A program made the translations under genes and the position numbers. From Achromobacter sp. HZ34 (lineage in GTDB: Bacteria > Pseudomonadota > Gammaproteobacteria > Burkholderiales > Burkholderiaceae_B), in contig NZ_NJIX01000007.1 in the NCBI RefSeq assembly GCF_002209485.1, positions 124,001-188,000 of the forward strand: a stretch of DNA of 64,000 nucleotides. The letters run 5' to 3'. The notes beneath the pieces were generated by a model, which saw only the letters and a program-made list of their open reading frames with translations, searched no databases and was not told where the DNA came from. This document shows, one piece after another, positions 35,056 to 43,923 of the stretch (position 1 is the stretch's first letter; each line of letters starts with the position of its first letter).

Positions 35056-36258
35056 ATGTCTGATCTACCAAGCTCGACCGCCGGCACGCGGACGGAAACG
35101 TCCTCCGCGTTCCCGCTATTTGCCCTGGCCGTTGGCGCCTTCGGCATCGGCACCACCGAGTTCTCGCCGATGGGGCTGTTGCCCGTCATCGCCGAGGGCG
35201 TACACGTTTCCATTCCCAGCGCGGGGATGCTGGTCAGCGCCTACGCCATCGGCGTGATGCTGGGCGCTCCCTTGATGACGCTGGCGCTGTCGCGCTGGTC
35301 GCGCCGCCGCGCCCTGATCGTCCTGATGAGCATCTTCACCGTGGGCAATCTGTTGTCGGCGCTGGCACCCGGGTATTACACGCTGCTGCTGGCGCGCCTG
35401 GTGACCAGCCTGAACCACGGCGCCTTCTTCGGCCTGGGTTCGCTGGTGGCCGCCAGCGTGGTGCCGCGCCACAAGCAGGCCAGCGCCGTGGCCACCATGT
35501 TCATGGGACTGACCATCGCCAATATCGGCGGGGTGCCGGCCGCCACCTGGCTGGGCCAGACCATAGGCTGGCGCATGTCCTTCGCCGCCACTGCCGTCCT
35601 GGGCATCCTGGCCATGGGCACGTTGTGGCTGGCCCTGCCGCGCGGGGAAAGCGGACGGCGTCCGGACGTGCGCGTCGAGTTGTCGGTATTGACGCAGCCT
35701 GCCGTGCTGGTGGCGTTGCTGACGACCGTGCTGGGTTCCGGCGCCATGTTTACGCTGTATACCTATATTGCGCCGACCCTGCAGTCGCTGACCGGTGCCG
35801 GCCCGCAGTTCATCACGGCCATGCTGGTGCTGATCGGTGTCGGTTTCTCCCTCGGCAATGCGGCTGGCGGCAAGCTGGCGGACCGCTCGCTGGTGGGCAG
35901 CCTGATCGGCTTCCTGACGCTGGTGATCGTGGTGATGCTGGCCTTCCCCTTGCTGGGCCAGACCCACGTTGGCGCTGCCGTGTCCTTGCTGCTGTTCGGC
36001 GTTGCGACGTTCGCCGTCGTGCCGCCGTTGCAGATGGGCGTGATGCGGGCCGCCGAACGGGCACCAGGCCTGGCGTCTTCGGTCAACGTCGGCGCGTTCA
36101 ACCTGGGTAATGCCCTGGGCGCGGCGGTGGGCGGCGCGACGATTTCGGCGGGCCTGGGTTATGGCGCGGTACCCGTGGCGGGCGCGGCCATCGCCATCGC
36201 GGGGCTGTTGCTGGTTCTTGTGCAGGCTACCCGCCGACGCCGGCTGGCAGTGGCGTGA
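35056..36258 (+). CDS. MFS transporter, DHA1 drug/sugar efflux type
   Basis: A 400-residue carrier of the AraJ/YdhP/Cmx-like branch of drug-proton antiporters. Clear signatures are GAFGIGTTEFSPMGLLP in helix 1, the motif SRWSRRRAL in loop 2-3, and NHGAFFGLGSLVAA. The start at 35056 (MSDLPSSTAG) is preferred to the ATG-like codon at 35020. The aldo/keto reductase gene follows 23 bp downstream, so they form an operon, a common arrangement in betaproteobacteria. The exported substrate is unknown. Confidence 0.88.
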   Translation: MSDLPSSTAGTRTETSSAFPLFALAVGAFGIGTTEFSPMGLLPVIAEGVHVSIPSAGMLVSAYAIGVMLGAPLMTLALSRWSRRRALIVLMSIFTVGNLLSALAPGYYTLLLARLVTSLNHGAFFGLGSLVAASVVPRHKQASAVATMFMGLTIANIGGVPAATWLGQTIGWRMSFAATAVLGILAMGTLWLALPRGESGRRPDVRVELSVLTQPAVLVALLTTVLGSGAMFTLYTYIAPTLQSLTGAGPQFITAMLVLIGVGFSLGNAAGGKLADRSLVGSLIGFLTLVIVVMLAFPLLGQTHVGAAVSLLLFGVATFAVVPPLQMGVMRAAERAPGLASSVNVGAFNLGNALGAAVGGATISAGLGYGAVPVAGAAIAIAGLLLVLVQATRRRRLAVA

Positions 36259-36281
36259 ATTCAATTCAATAAGGAATAAAC

Positions 36282-37094
36282 ATGACTACATCCACCATCC
36301 CCCGTTTCGGTATCGGTACTTTCCGTTTGAAGGACCAGGTCGTCATCGACTCCGTGCGCACCGCCCTGGAACTGGGCTATCGCGCAGTCGATACCGCGCA
36401 GATCTATGGCAATGAAGCCGAAGTCGGGCAGGCCATCGCCGAATCCGGCGTGGCGCGGGAAGACATTTTCCTGACCACCAAGATCTGGGTCGACAACTAT
36501 GCCCCCGAGAAACTGGCCGCCAGCCTGGAAGAAAGCCTGCGCAAGCTGCGCACCGATCATGTCGACCTGACCTTGATCCACTGGCCCGCGCCGGGCAACG
36601 GTGTGTCGTTGGAGGCCTATATGACCGCCCTGGCGCAAACCCGCGAGCGTGGGTTGACGCGCCAGATCGGGATTTCGAATTTCAATATCGCGCTGACGCG
36701 CGAGGCCATCGCGGCGGTGGGTGAGGGCAATATCGCCACCAACCAGATCGAGCTGAGTCCCTATCTGCAGAATCGCAAGCTGGCGCAATTCCTGCAGGGG
36801 CAGGGCATCACCGTGACGTCCTATATGACGTTGGCCTATGGCAAGGTGCTGGGCGATCCCGTCCTTGGCGAGATCGCGGCGCGGCATCAGGCAACGCCGG
36901 CGCAAGTGGCCCTGGCCTGGGCCATGCAGCTGGACTATGCGGTGATCCCGTCGTCGACCAAGCGTGCCAACCTGGCAGGAAATCTGCAGGCGCAGACCCT
37001 GCGCCTGTCCGACGCCGACATGACCGCCATCGCCGGCCTTGAACGCAACGGCCGCGAAGTCAGCCCGGCTGGCCTGGCGCCTGACTGGGATTGA
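36282..37094 (+). CDS. dkgB: Aldo/keto reductase (2,5-diketo-D-gluconate reductase B type)
   Basis: A 270-residue NADPH-dependent reductase with the catalytic tetrad visible: D47 in [13 protein letters not shown] with Y52, K77 in [10 protein letters not shown], and H106 in [10 protein letters not shown]. The C-terminal nucleotide site is [15 protein letters not shown]. Length and pattern match DkgB, which reduces diketogluconate and aldehydes such as methylglyoxal. AAGGA precedes the ATG at 36282. It is co-transcribed with the MFS gene. Confidence 0.9.
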   Translation: MTTSTIPRFGIGTFRLKDQVVIDSVRTALELGYRAVDTAQIYGNEAEVGQAIAESGVAREDIFLTTKIWVDNYAPEKLAASLEESLRKLRTDHVDLTLIHWPAPGNGVSLEAYMTALAQTRERGLTRQIGISNFNIALTREAIAAVGEGNIATNQIELSPYLQNRKLAQFLQGQGITVTSYMTLAYGKVLGDPVLGEIAARHQATPAQVALAWAMQLDYAVIPSSTKRANLAGNLQAQTLRLSDADMTAIAGLERNGREVSPAGLAPDWD

Positions 37095-37150
37095 CGGTCA
37101 GTTAGCTGCGGGTAGCGGCGGCCGTCGCGGGCAGCGTCGTCTGAGTGTTA

Positions 37151-37195
37151 TACAACTTTTGTGTTGTAAATCATAAATACAACCTAAGGATTGTA
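37151..37195. promoter_or_regulatory. hipBA-1 operators O1 and O2
   Basis: Two 18-bp inverted repeats of form TACAAC-N6-xTTGTA: O1 at 37151-37168 (TACAACTTTTGTGTTGTA) and O2 at 37178-37195. A third copy overlaps the hipB start. Their centres are 27 bp apart. The HipB-like protein downstream is the likely binder. Confidence 0.75.
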
Positions 37196-37258
37196 TTTCG
37201 ACTTTACAAGCTATCTTGCGTATTTCTGTTTTACTCACCATACTGCGTAAAGCAAAAA

Positions 37259-37276
37259 TACAACGTGAGGCTTGTA
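37259..37276. promoter_or_regulatory. hipBA-1 operator O3 over the ribosome binding site
   Basis: TACAACGTGAGGCTTGTA, the third copy of the 18-bp operator. It contains the GTGAGG ribosome binding site and its last base is the first base of the hipB start codon. A HipB dimer here would sit on the initiation region. Confidence 0.7.
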
Positions 37277-37536
37277 TGCCAGACTTCGCCGTCCGCACCG
37301 CAGAGCAGCTTCCAACCTTGCTTCAGGGATTCCGCAAACAGTCCGGCTTGACCCAAGCGGATACGGCCATGCGCCTGGGTATCAGTCAGCAAGCCTTGTC
37401 TAATATCGAGCGCAATGCCGACAAGGTCAGCGCCGACCGGCTGCTGGAGCTTCTGAGCATCCTGGGCGTCGAACTCGTGCTGCGTAAGTCCGGTGACTTG
37501 CCAGCCCCCGCCCCATCGGCTGGCCCCAGTTGGTGA
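37276..37536 (+). CDS. hipB: HipB-like antitoxin, module 1
   Basis: An 86-residue XRE-family protein. The helix-turn-helix is SGLTQADTAMRLGISQQALSNIERN (about residues 23-47), then a short hydrophobic tail LLSILGVELVLRK. The start at 37276 is set by GTGAGG five bases upstream; the longer frame would cross the operators. HipB proteins bind HipA kinases and repress their own operon through palindromes, and three matching palindromes lie upstream. hipA starts 4 bp after the stop. Confidence 0.88.
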   Translation: MPDFAVRTAEQLPTLLQGFRKQSGLTQADTAMRLGISQQALSNIERNADKVSADRLLELLSILGVELVLRKSGDLPAPAPSAGPSW

Positions 37537-37540
37537 GTCC

Positions 37541-38893
37541 ATGGGGCGACGCTCGCACACTCGCACCCTGAATCTCTGGATGAACGGCGAATTCGTCGGC
37601 ACCTGGAGCGTACAGCCGCATGTCGGAGACGTCCTGCAGTATGCCGACGCTTGGGTGGCGTCTCCCCAAGGCCGTCCGCTATCGCTGTCCTTGCCCTTCA
37701 TCCCGGGCAACCCGCCGCAGCGCGGCGAGGCCGTGCGCACCTACTTCGAGAACCTGCTACCGGACAGCAAGGAGATCCGCGAGCGTGTCGCCCGTCGGTA
37801 CCAGGCCGACTCGACCAACGCGTTTGCCCTGCTGGCTGAAGTCGGTCGTGACTGCGTCGGCGCGCTGCAGGTGGTGCCGGGCCCTGAGGCGCCGGATGGC
37901 GTTCAAGAGGTGAATGCGACACCGATGTCCGACGCCGAGATTGCCCAACTGCTTCGCAACACCCTGACGCCAGGCCCCCTGGGCCGTGACGCTGCCGAGT
38001 ACGAAGATTTCCGCATTTCCATTGCCGGCGCGCAGGAAAAGTCGGCCATGCTCTGGCACGACGGCCGATGGTGCCGCCCGCATGGCGCGACACCGACCAC
38101 TCACATTTTCAAGCTGCCACTGGGCTTGGTCGCAAACATGAAATTCGACATGAGCGATTCGGTCGAAAACGAGTGGCTGTGCTCTGAAATCCTGCGCGCC
38201 TACCAAATGCCCGTGGCGACGACCAAGCCCTTGATGTTCGAGAACATGAAAGTGCTGGCCGTCGAACGCTTCGACAGGATGTGGTGGGAGAACCCCGAAG
38301 GCAAGCGCTGGCTCATCCGGTTGCCGCAGGAAGACATGTGCCAAGCGACGGGAACCCCGCCGCATTTGAAGTACGAGTCCGACGGCGGGCCTGGCGTGCG
38401 CCAGATCATGAAGCTGTTGGCCACGTCGCGCGCTCCTGATCGCGACCGACGCATGTTCTTCCAGGCCCAGGTCCTGTTCTGGATGCTTTGCGCCACGGAT
38501 GGCCACGCGAAGAACTTCAGTATTTTCCTGCGCCAGGGCGGAACCTACGAACTCACCCCGCTGTACGACGTACTGTCGGCCTATCCCATCATCGGCAAAG
38601 GAGCGAATCAGCTGTCTCCCTACAAGGCCAAGATGGCCATGGCCGTGCGTTCGAAAAACGCCCATTGGGTCATGCGCGACATCTTGCGCCGGCACTGGAT
38701 TGCCGTGGGCACTGAGCACGGCGTGGTCAATCACAACGGTCAGGGCGTGGAGCATGTCCTCGACGACCTGGTCGCGCGCACGCCCGGAGTCGTGATGACC
38801 ATCCGCGCGCTATTGCCGGATCGATTCCCCAGGTACGTGGCCGACTCCATCCTTGAGGGCTTGCAAAAGGCGGCCGATACCCTGGCGGCTTAG
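37541..38893 (+). CDS. hipA: HipA-like serine/threonine kinase toxin, module 1
   Basis: A 450-residue full-length HipA. The N-terminal couple domain has NLWMNGEFVGTW. The activation segment RISIAGAQEKSAML (158-171) carries S168 in the position of the E. coli autophosphorylation serine. The kinase core has K191 in HIFKLPLG, D320 and N325 in TDGHAKNFSIF and D343 in LYDVLS. In E. coli HipA phosphorylates glutamyl-tRNA synthetase and induces growth arrest. All key residues are present, so it should be active when free of HipB. Confidence 0.9.
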   Translation: MGRRSHTRTLNLWMNGEFVGTWSVQPHVGDVLQYADAWVASPQGRPLSLSLPFIPGNPPQRGEAVRTYFENLLPDSKEIRERVARRYQADSTNAFALLAEVGRDCVGALQVVPGPEAPDGVQEVNATPMSDAEIAQLLRNTLTPGPLGRDAAEYEDFRISIAGAQEKSAMLWHDGRWCRPHGATPTTHIFKLPLGLVANMKFDMSDSVENEWLCSEILRAYQMPVATTKPLMFENMKVLAVERFDRMWWENPEGKRWLIRLPQEDMCQATGTPPHLKYESDGGPGVRQIMKLLATSRAPDRDRRMFFQAQVLFWMLCATDGHAKNFSIFLRQGGTYELTPLYDVLSAYPIIGKGANQLSPYKAKMAMAVRSKNAHWVMRDILRRHWIAVGTEHGVVNHNGQGVEHVLDDLVARTPGVVMTIRALLPDRFPRYVADSILEGLQKAADTLAA

Positions 38894-38937
38894 CGGCAGA
38901 GGACCAGCAGGCGCCATGCGAAGTGTGTGAGCGTTAA

Positions 38938-38964
38938 AGTAGGCTTATTTTTTAGAATCCTACT
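38938..38964. promoter_or_regulatory. hipBA-2 operator, distal copy
   Basis: AGTAGG and CCTACT arms separated by 15 AT-rich bases. The same 27-bp arrangement recurs at 39002-39028. The distance between centres is 64 bp. The sequence differs fully from the TACAAC operators of module 1. Confidence 0.7.
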
Positions 38965-39001
38965 TTAATAGGTTATTCTCTTGATCGGCAGCGCCTAAAA
39001 G

Positions 39002-39028
39002 AGTAGGATGAATGGAAATAATCCTACT
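39002..39028. promoter_or_regulatory. hipBA-2 operator, proximal copy
   Basis: AGTAGG-N15-CCTACT ending eight bases before the antitoxin start codon. It covers the place where a ribosome binding site is expected; no good site is seen, so translation may be weak or leaderless. Confidence 0.7.
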
Positions 39029-39036
39029 TTACTGAT

Positions 39037-39351
39037 ATGTCTACTCTTTCTTCCCTTGCGGAAGTCCTCCGCAATAGAGCATCCACGCTGGACGTGCCTC
39101 AAGCTGCGCTGCGTGAGAAAGCTGGAATCGCCAAACAAACCATGACCAATGTCATGAGCGGCCGGGAGGACTACAAGGTCAGTACCCTCCTTGCCGTCGC
39201 CGGGAGGCTTGGCCTTGAACTCGTGCTGGTACCCAAGGATGCCTCTCCAGGCTTGCTTGCAGCGCAGGTCAAGGCGCCAGCGGTGAAGTCCCGGGTTGCC
39301 GCCGCGCTGGAGGCGCTCGAAACTAAAAAGAACGATAAGCGCTCGCCATGA
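39037..39351 (+). CDS. HipB-like XRE antitoxin, module 2
   Basis: A 104-residue XRE protein starting MSTLSSLAEVLRNRAST. The helix-turn-helix is VPQAALREKAGIAKQTMTNVMSG (about residues 20-42), followed by LAVAGRLGLELVLVPKD and a basic C-terminal tail. The stop overlaps the toxin ATG by four bases, giving tight stoichiometric control. It probably binds the two AGTAGG-N15-CCTACT sites upstream and neutralises the adjacent HipA homologue. Confidence 0.85.
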   Translation: MSTLSSLAEVLRNRASTLDVPQAALREKAGIAKQTMTNVMSGREDYKVSTLLAVAGRLGLELVLVPKDASPGLLAAQVKAPAVKSRVAAALEALETKKNDKRSP

Positions 39352-40760
39352 ACGTCAAGGCGCTGGAGATTCGCATCGGCGGGCAGCGCGTGGGTGTGTT
39401 GTTCCAATACAGCCAGGAGGGCGGCCAGGTCATCAACCGCTTTGTCGCGGATGAGGCATTCATCGCAATGGCAGCCCCTCCCGTGGTTTCCACCAGTTTC
39501 CTGGCGAACAGCCCCGAGGAACAGGAACTCGCCTGGCGAGACCTTGCCAGCGTGCCACTGAACGGCAAGCTCTCCAGTGACGGCACCTCATGGTTGCTGC
39601 CTTCCTTCTTTCAAAATCTGCTTCCGGAAGGCGTCTTCCGCGACCACGTGGCGCAACTTCGGCACTGCGCTTCCGACGACCACTTCGAGTTGCTCGCAGC
39701 GTGTGGCAAGGACTTGCCCGGCAATGTCCATGCCCTGCCCATCTCCTTGAGCCGTGACGAGCTGACCCACTACATCACGCAGAATGCTGATGCCTTGGAG
39801 ATGACGGTCACGGCGGATCCGTTGGAGGAGGGCGTATCGCTATCTGGCGTGCAACCCAAGCTTGGAGTCATCAAGGATGGCGAGCGCTACGTCGGACGGA
39901 CCAAGGACCACGACACGCACATCATCGCCAAACTGCCCGTAGCCGGAACCGCGTTGCTCCCAGAAGTCGAAGACCTATCGCTTCGTCTCGCCGCCGCCGC
40001 CGGCGTGAATGTGTGCCAGGCGTACCTGGAACCGCTCAGCAAACTCGCCGCCCAGCATCATTACGACTTGAGCGGCACGGACGGCAAGCCCTTGGACGTA
40101 GCCCGGTCCCATTTCCTGGCCGTCGTCCGCTATGACAGAAGCCCCGCAGGACGCGTGCACTGCGAGGATTTCGCGCAAGTATTGGGGGTGATGCCTCAGA
40201 ACAAATACACGAAAGCGTATTCATACACCGCTATTGCCGCGGTGATGATGGCCGAACCCAGTCTGGGCGAGTCCGCGGTGCATGAATTACTGCGCCGACT
40301 GGTTGCGAACGAAATGTTGGGCAACCTGGACATGCACCTCAAGAATATCGGCCTGTGGTATCCCGACGGGCGCACACCGGAGTTGCCACCGGCCTACGAC
40401 ATCGTCGCGCACGTGGTTTATCACAACGCCACGCGCGGCCACGGTTTACGCATACTTCCCGACGACGAGGACCTGGCCTTGCCGAAGGACAAATCATCGA
40501 GGGCACCTGACGCGGTCAGGCAGTTGGCCCACCGGCCAGCATTGACGCCCGTTGTCTTGCGTAGATTCTGCGACCTGGTGGGAATCCTGGAGCGCCCCGC
40601 CGCCAAGGTCATCAGCGACTGCGTCCGCGCTGCCGTCGACAAATGGCCGGAGATGATTGCGGCAAGCTTGCTGACGGAAAATCAAAAGTCCCGGCTTCTG
40701 GCCCACTTCTATGCACACCCGATGGTGGAAAGCGTGCGCAAGCGCCAGCATAAGACGTGA
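39348..40760 (+). CDS. HipA-like kinase toxin, module 2
   Basis: A 470-residue HipA-family kinase, only distantly similar to module 1. Seen in order: the couple domain with GQRVGVLFQY and LLPEGVF, the loop VSLSGVQPKLGV (163-174), whose serines replace the usual autophosphorylation segment, K195 in HIIAKLPV, VRYDR at 260-264, the catalytic D328 with N333 in NLDMHLKNIGLWY, and D351 in AYDIVAHV. The kinase set is complete. It overlaps the antitoxin gene, so the module looks functional. Targets are unknown. Confidence 0.88.
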   Translation: MNVKALEIRIGGQRVGVLFQYSQEGGQVINRFVADEAFIAMAAPPVVSTSFLANSPEEQELAWRDLASVPLNGKLSSDGTSWLLPSFFQNLLPEGVFRDHVAQLRHCASDDHFELLAACGKDLPGNVHALPISLSRDELTHYITQNADALEMTVTADPLEEGVSLSGVQPKLGVIKDGERYVGRTKDHDTHIIAKLPVAGTALLPEVEDLSLRLAAAAGVNVCQAYLEPLSKLAAQHHYDLSGTDGKPLDVARSHFLAVVRYDRSPAGRVHCEDFAQVLGVMPQNKYTKAYSYTAIAAVMMAEPSLGESAVHELLRRLVANEMLGNLDMHLKNIGLWYPDGRTPELPPAYDIVAHVVYHNATRGHGLRILPDDEDLALPKDKSSRAPDAVRQLAHRPALTPVVLRRFCDLVGILERPAAKVISDCVRAAVDKWPEMIAASLLTENQKSRLLAHFYAHPMVESVRKRQHKT

Positions 40761-40822
40761 GATGGAGCGGGCACGAAGCACGGATGGACAGCGCAATGTC
40801 GCTCGCGACGTGCAAGTCTCGT

Positions 40823-41944
40823 TCAGCCCTTACCGAACATTGCCAGCCAGAGTGGCGTCAAGCCTGCTAAGTAAAACGTGATTCCGATCAGGTTGCACAG
40901 GCCGCAGGTAATCCCGAGCACCAACGCTGCTTTTTTACGACCGGCCGCTTCGCCCGGTGCTCTTGGCACGATGCGGTATGGGTTGGCTTCGCCAGGCAGC
41001 GGTGCTTCGTCTTTGGTCCATTCCGGCGGCAGCTTCGGCCGCGGCCGGAATCGTGCGTAGAGGGTCGCGTAAAGAGGCGAAGGCCAGCAGCCGATCCAAT
41101 AAAGAATATTCAACGGATTGATGGATGGCCACCAGTTTCGAGCGCGCAGTTTTGCGACGATTTCCGCTGGCGTCGACAAATATCCCGACAGCGGTCCGTA
41201 CTCTATCAACGCGCTGACCCAAGTGCGTGTGCCGGGCACCACTTCGATCTCGGGCAGGCTTTCGGGTGAGTCTTCCATATACCGGCGTATCATTTCCCAG
41301 ACCTGTTGGCAGCCTTCGCGATTGGGCAGCGGGCCGGCGACGGTCATGCGCGACTTCCATTGATTCGGCTGATCGGGGTAGTACTCGATAAGCATCAAGC
41401 TCATTATCGGCCCGCCGCCTAGTTGGGCGGGGCCGAAACTTAATCGCGCATAAGGCCGCACGTGCTTCCAGTCCATCTGGAGCGCGACCTTGTTCTCGCG
41501 CATATAGACTGTTCCGGACTTGCGGTTGAAATGCAGATCGCCATAGCTGCTGAAAAGGCTGATTCGCACGAAATACACGGCCAATGCGATGGCGCCTACT
41601 GCCAGGGCCAGCAACAGGCAGGCAAAGGTGATGACTATGACGGTCCCCCATCCCGTGGGGTCGAGATAAAACATAGCGGCATAGGCCAACCAGGCGCTAC
41701 CGATAGCGGTCGCGGTCATCAGGACCGCGAGGAAGGGGCCCATCGACTCGACGTCGGTCGCAATCGATCCCTCGTATGCCCAGACCATGGACCGTTGGTC
41801 CAGTTTCACCACAGACCGAATCGTGACCGGCTCTGCATCACTTAGCCGAGGCAGCTCGCCAGGTGTAAACGGTGTAATCGGGGCGGCGGCCGTCGTTTGC
41901 GTCGGGCTGTTGAGCTCTGCGTTTGCAAGTTTCTTTTTCTTCAT
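40823..41944 (-). CDS. Membrane protein, DUF6708-like, unknown function
   Basis: A 373-residue protein with two membrane helices at about 70-120 (LAVLMTATAIGSAWLAYAAM and GTVIVITFACLLLALAVGAIA), a soluble middle with YGDLHFNRKSGTVYMRE and WKHVRPYARLSFG, and two further helices at the C-terminus (ALVLGITCGLCNLIGI). This pattern resembles DUF6708 proteins that often sit near type VI secretion cargo genes, but none is nearby and the assignment is tentative. The ATG at 41944 has a weak ribosome binding site. Confidence 0.65.
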   Translation of the reverse strand: MKKKKLANAELNSPTQTTAAAPITPFTPGELPRLSDAEPVTIRSVVKLDQRSMVWAYEGSIATDVESMGPFLAVLMTATAIGSAWLAYAAMFYLDPTGWGTVIVITFACLLLALAVGAIALAVYFVRISLFSSYGDLHFNRKSGTVYMRENKVALQMDWKHVRPYARLSFGPAQLGGGPIMSLMLIEYYPDQPNQWKSRMTVAGPLPNREGCQQVWEMIRRYMEDSPESLPEIEVVPGTRTWVSALIEYGPLSGYLSTPAEIVAKLRARNWWPSINPLNILYWIGCWPSPLYATLYARFRPRPKLPPEWTKDEAPLPGEANPYRIVPRAPGEAAGRKKAALVLGITCGLCNLIGITFYLAGLTPLWLAMFGKG

Positions 41945-42378
41945 TTATTGGCTGCCTTGCTTTCGTCTTCAGGATTTTGTCCGTCCACCGAGAACGATGG
42001 TAGCCGGGCCGTTCGGCCAGTAATGGACGACAACCTTTGGGGATCAGATATCCGTCGTTGAAGCATTGTATACAGGCGTGAATGGCATCAGCGGGTTGAC
42101 AGGAGTATGCGGAGTTTTCTCCTTCCAGCCCGCTCCGATGTACAGGGTGATCTTAAATTAATTGATCATGAATGATGGAAGTCGTGATTCATCCAAGACG
42201 GAGTTTCCCGCATTTGGTTCACTTGGCCCGGCAGTTCCCCACCCCACAAGGAGGCCGAGCTACAGCTTCGCTTGAACTAGGATGCGTCTGCCCAATGCCG
42301 GAGGCTGCATTTGACCAGCAACACACGTCGCTAATTCTTTGATAATGTGCGTACTCGCCAAACGACCAGATCAGCGAT
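41945..42378. other. Intergenic stretch with no gene seen
   Basis: 434 bases of mixed GC content between divergent genes. I see only short AT-rich segments near 42155-42175 and no convincing reading frame, repeat or RNA. It should hold the promoters for both flanking genes. Confidence 0.5.
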
Positions 42379-42807
42379 ATGGACAACCAAGACCGCCCTC
42401 AAATGGAAGCCGCCCTCAAGCAGACGATCATTCCTGCATTGCGGTCTGCTGGGTTCAGAGGTTCTTTTCCCCATTTTCGTCGTATTGGGAATATCCAAAC
42501 TGATCTTTGGACCTTTCAGGTTGACAAATACGGAGGTGGATTTGTGATCGAAATATCGTCCTGCCCTAGGGAAGGAATGACGACGGCTTGGGGGAAGTTC
42601 ATTCCAGCTTCAAAGGTGACGGCCCACGACATCAACGAGCGTCTGCGTCTCCAAAACCATCCTGGATCCGACACCACTGCGTGGTACCGCTACGATACTG
42701 ACGCTATCGATACAATTATTGCCAGAATTCTTGAGGCGCTTCCTCTTGCCGAAGATTGGTGGGCAGAAAGAAGTGTCCATGAGCTGGAAAACAGAAAGCG
42801 GGCTTAG
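42379..42807 (+). CDS. DUF4304-like protein
   Basis: A 142-residue protein with the shape of DUF4304 proteins: MEAALKQTIIPALRSAGFRG near the start, then FRRIGNIQTDLWTFQVDKYGGGFVIEI, and an end rich in Trp and charged residues. Function is not known; family members are frequent in accessory regions and beside toxin or immunity genes. GC content is lower than in the core genes (about 50 percent), which supports acquisition. Confidence 0.75.
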   Translation: MDNQDRPQMEAALKQTIIPALRSAGFRGSFPHFRRIGNIQTDLWTFQVDKYGGGFVIEISSCPREGMTTAWGKFIPASKVTAHDINERLRLQNHPGSDTTAWYRYDTDAIDTIIARILEALPLAEDWWAERSVHELENRKRA

Positions 42808-43055
42808 CTAAGTCTGCTACCGGCCAGTTTCCGCCGTTCGCCCGGGCCTCGCAGCAGTCACCAGAACAGCTTGGCCCGCTCCAATAGCGGACGGAGCCGA
42901 CCCGGTTCCCGAGAGGCTATACCGACGCGGTTGGCTTCGGCCCTTCGGCTTTTCCCCATCGTGAATTTCGACAATAGCTGCGACCAGTTTCGGTCAATGC
43001 TACCGAACTACAATGCACCCTTACTAAGTGCGTTTGACGAGATCGAGAACAAAAA

Positions 43056-43691
43056 ATGTTTGGTCAATCGAAAGGTCAAGGAGTGCCGGTGACATCGAAC
43101 GCCGCCCTAGAGAATTCGCAGAACGAGTCCGCAGCCGACAGTCTGGACTTTACGCTGTTAGTTCCTATACTCAAGGTAATGGAGCCAGACGATCCATGCG
43201 CGAACGTCGTGACCCTTGCCCGCGACGACTTCCCTATTGCTCGGCCGTTTGCTGCTGACTTGATCATCATGTACGCAATCGACTTGCCAACTCACTTCCG
43301 TTTCGTTAACCATCGAGACCTCAGACGCTCCGCGATATCAGAGGAGGAACTGCACGCCCTAGCTCTCCGCAATCTACCTGCTCGACTACCCGAAATCGAG
43401 TTGCACGGCTCGCCTCCTCGGTACATGGTCACCGCAGGTGGGAATTTCGAAGCCACGCTTTTGCTCTTAGAATCGCTCTGGGACCAACTCGAAGAACAGA
43501 TGCCTGGCGATATTCTTGCTGTAGTGCCCGCGCGCGATTTGCTGTTCGTATCGGCCTCCGGATGGGACGGCGCAGTCACGTTTCTAAATGAGATGGTCAG
43601 CCGGGATCTTCCTGAAAAACGATACGCGCTCTCGACATGCGTGTTCGCGCGCCGTGATGGACGATGGGTGCCTCACAGTCTCGCGGCTTAG
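43056..43691 (+). CDS. DUF1444 (YtpQ)-like protein
   Basis: A 211-residue protein of DUF1444 pattern: IARPFAADLIIMYAIDLPTHFRFVNHRDL, then EEELHALALRNLPARLPEIELHG, YMVTAGGNFEATLLLLESLW and VVPARDLLFVSASG. The function of this family is unknown. It is probably cytosolic, as no signal peptide or membrane helix is seen. The 248 bases between it and the previous gene show nothing clear. Confidence 0.7.
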   Translation: MFGQSKGQGVPVTSNAALENSQNESAADSLDFTLLVPILKVMEPDDPCANVVTLARDDFPIARPFAADLIIMYAIDLPTHFRFVNHRDLRRSAISEEELHALALRNLPARLPEIELHGSPPRYMVTAGGNFEATLLLLESLWDQLEEQMPGDILAVVPARDLLFVSASGWDGAVTFLNEMVSRDLPEKRYALSTCVFARRDGRWVPHSLAA

Positions 43692-43923
43692 TTTGCCGAC
43701 TGCCTAATAGGGGAGAGACGTCCGTCTCCGGCCATAAACAGTCATTGCATCCTTGGCCTCGACGGCACACATCAAAGCTCCAATCTCAAAATTTTTAGGT
43801 TTACTAACAATCTTCTTGCGAGTGCCCACTAAAATTATTTCGGATACACTAATTTTAGAACAATGAAAGTCGTTTTCCATTTACCCAAAATCCAGTTAGA
43901 TATTTAAATTTTGGTGCAACCAT

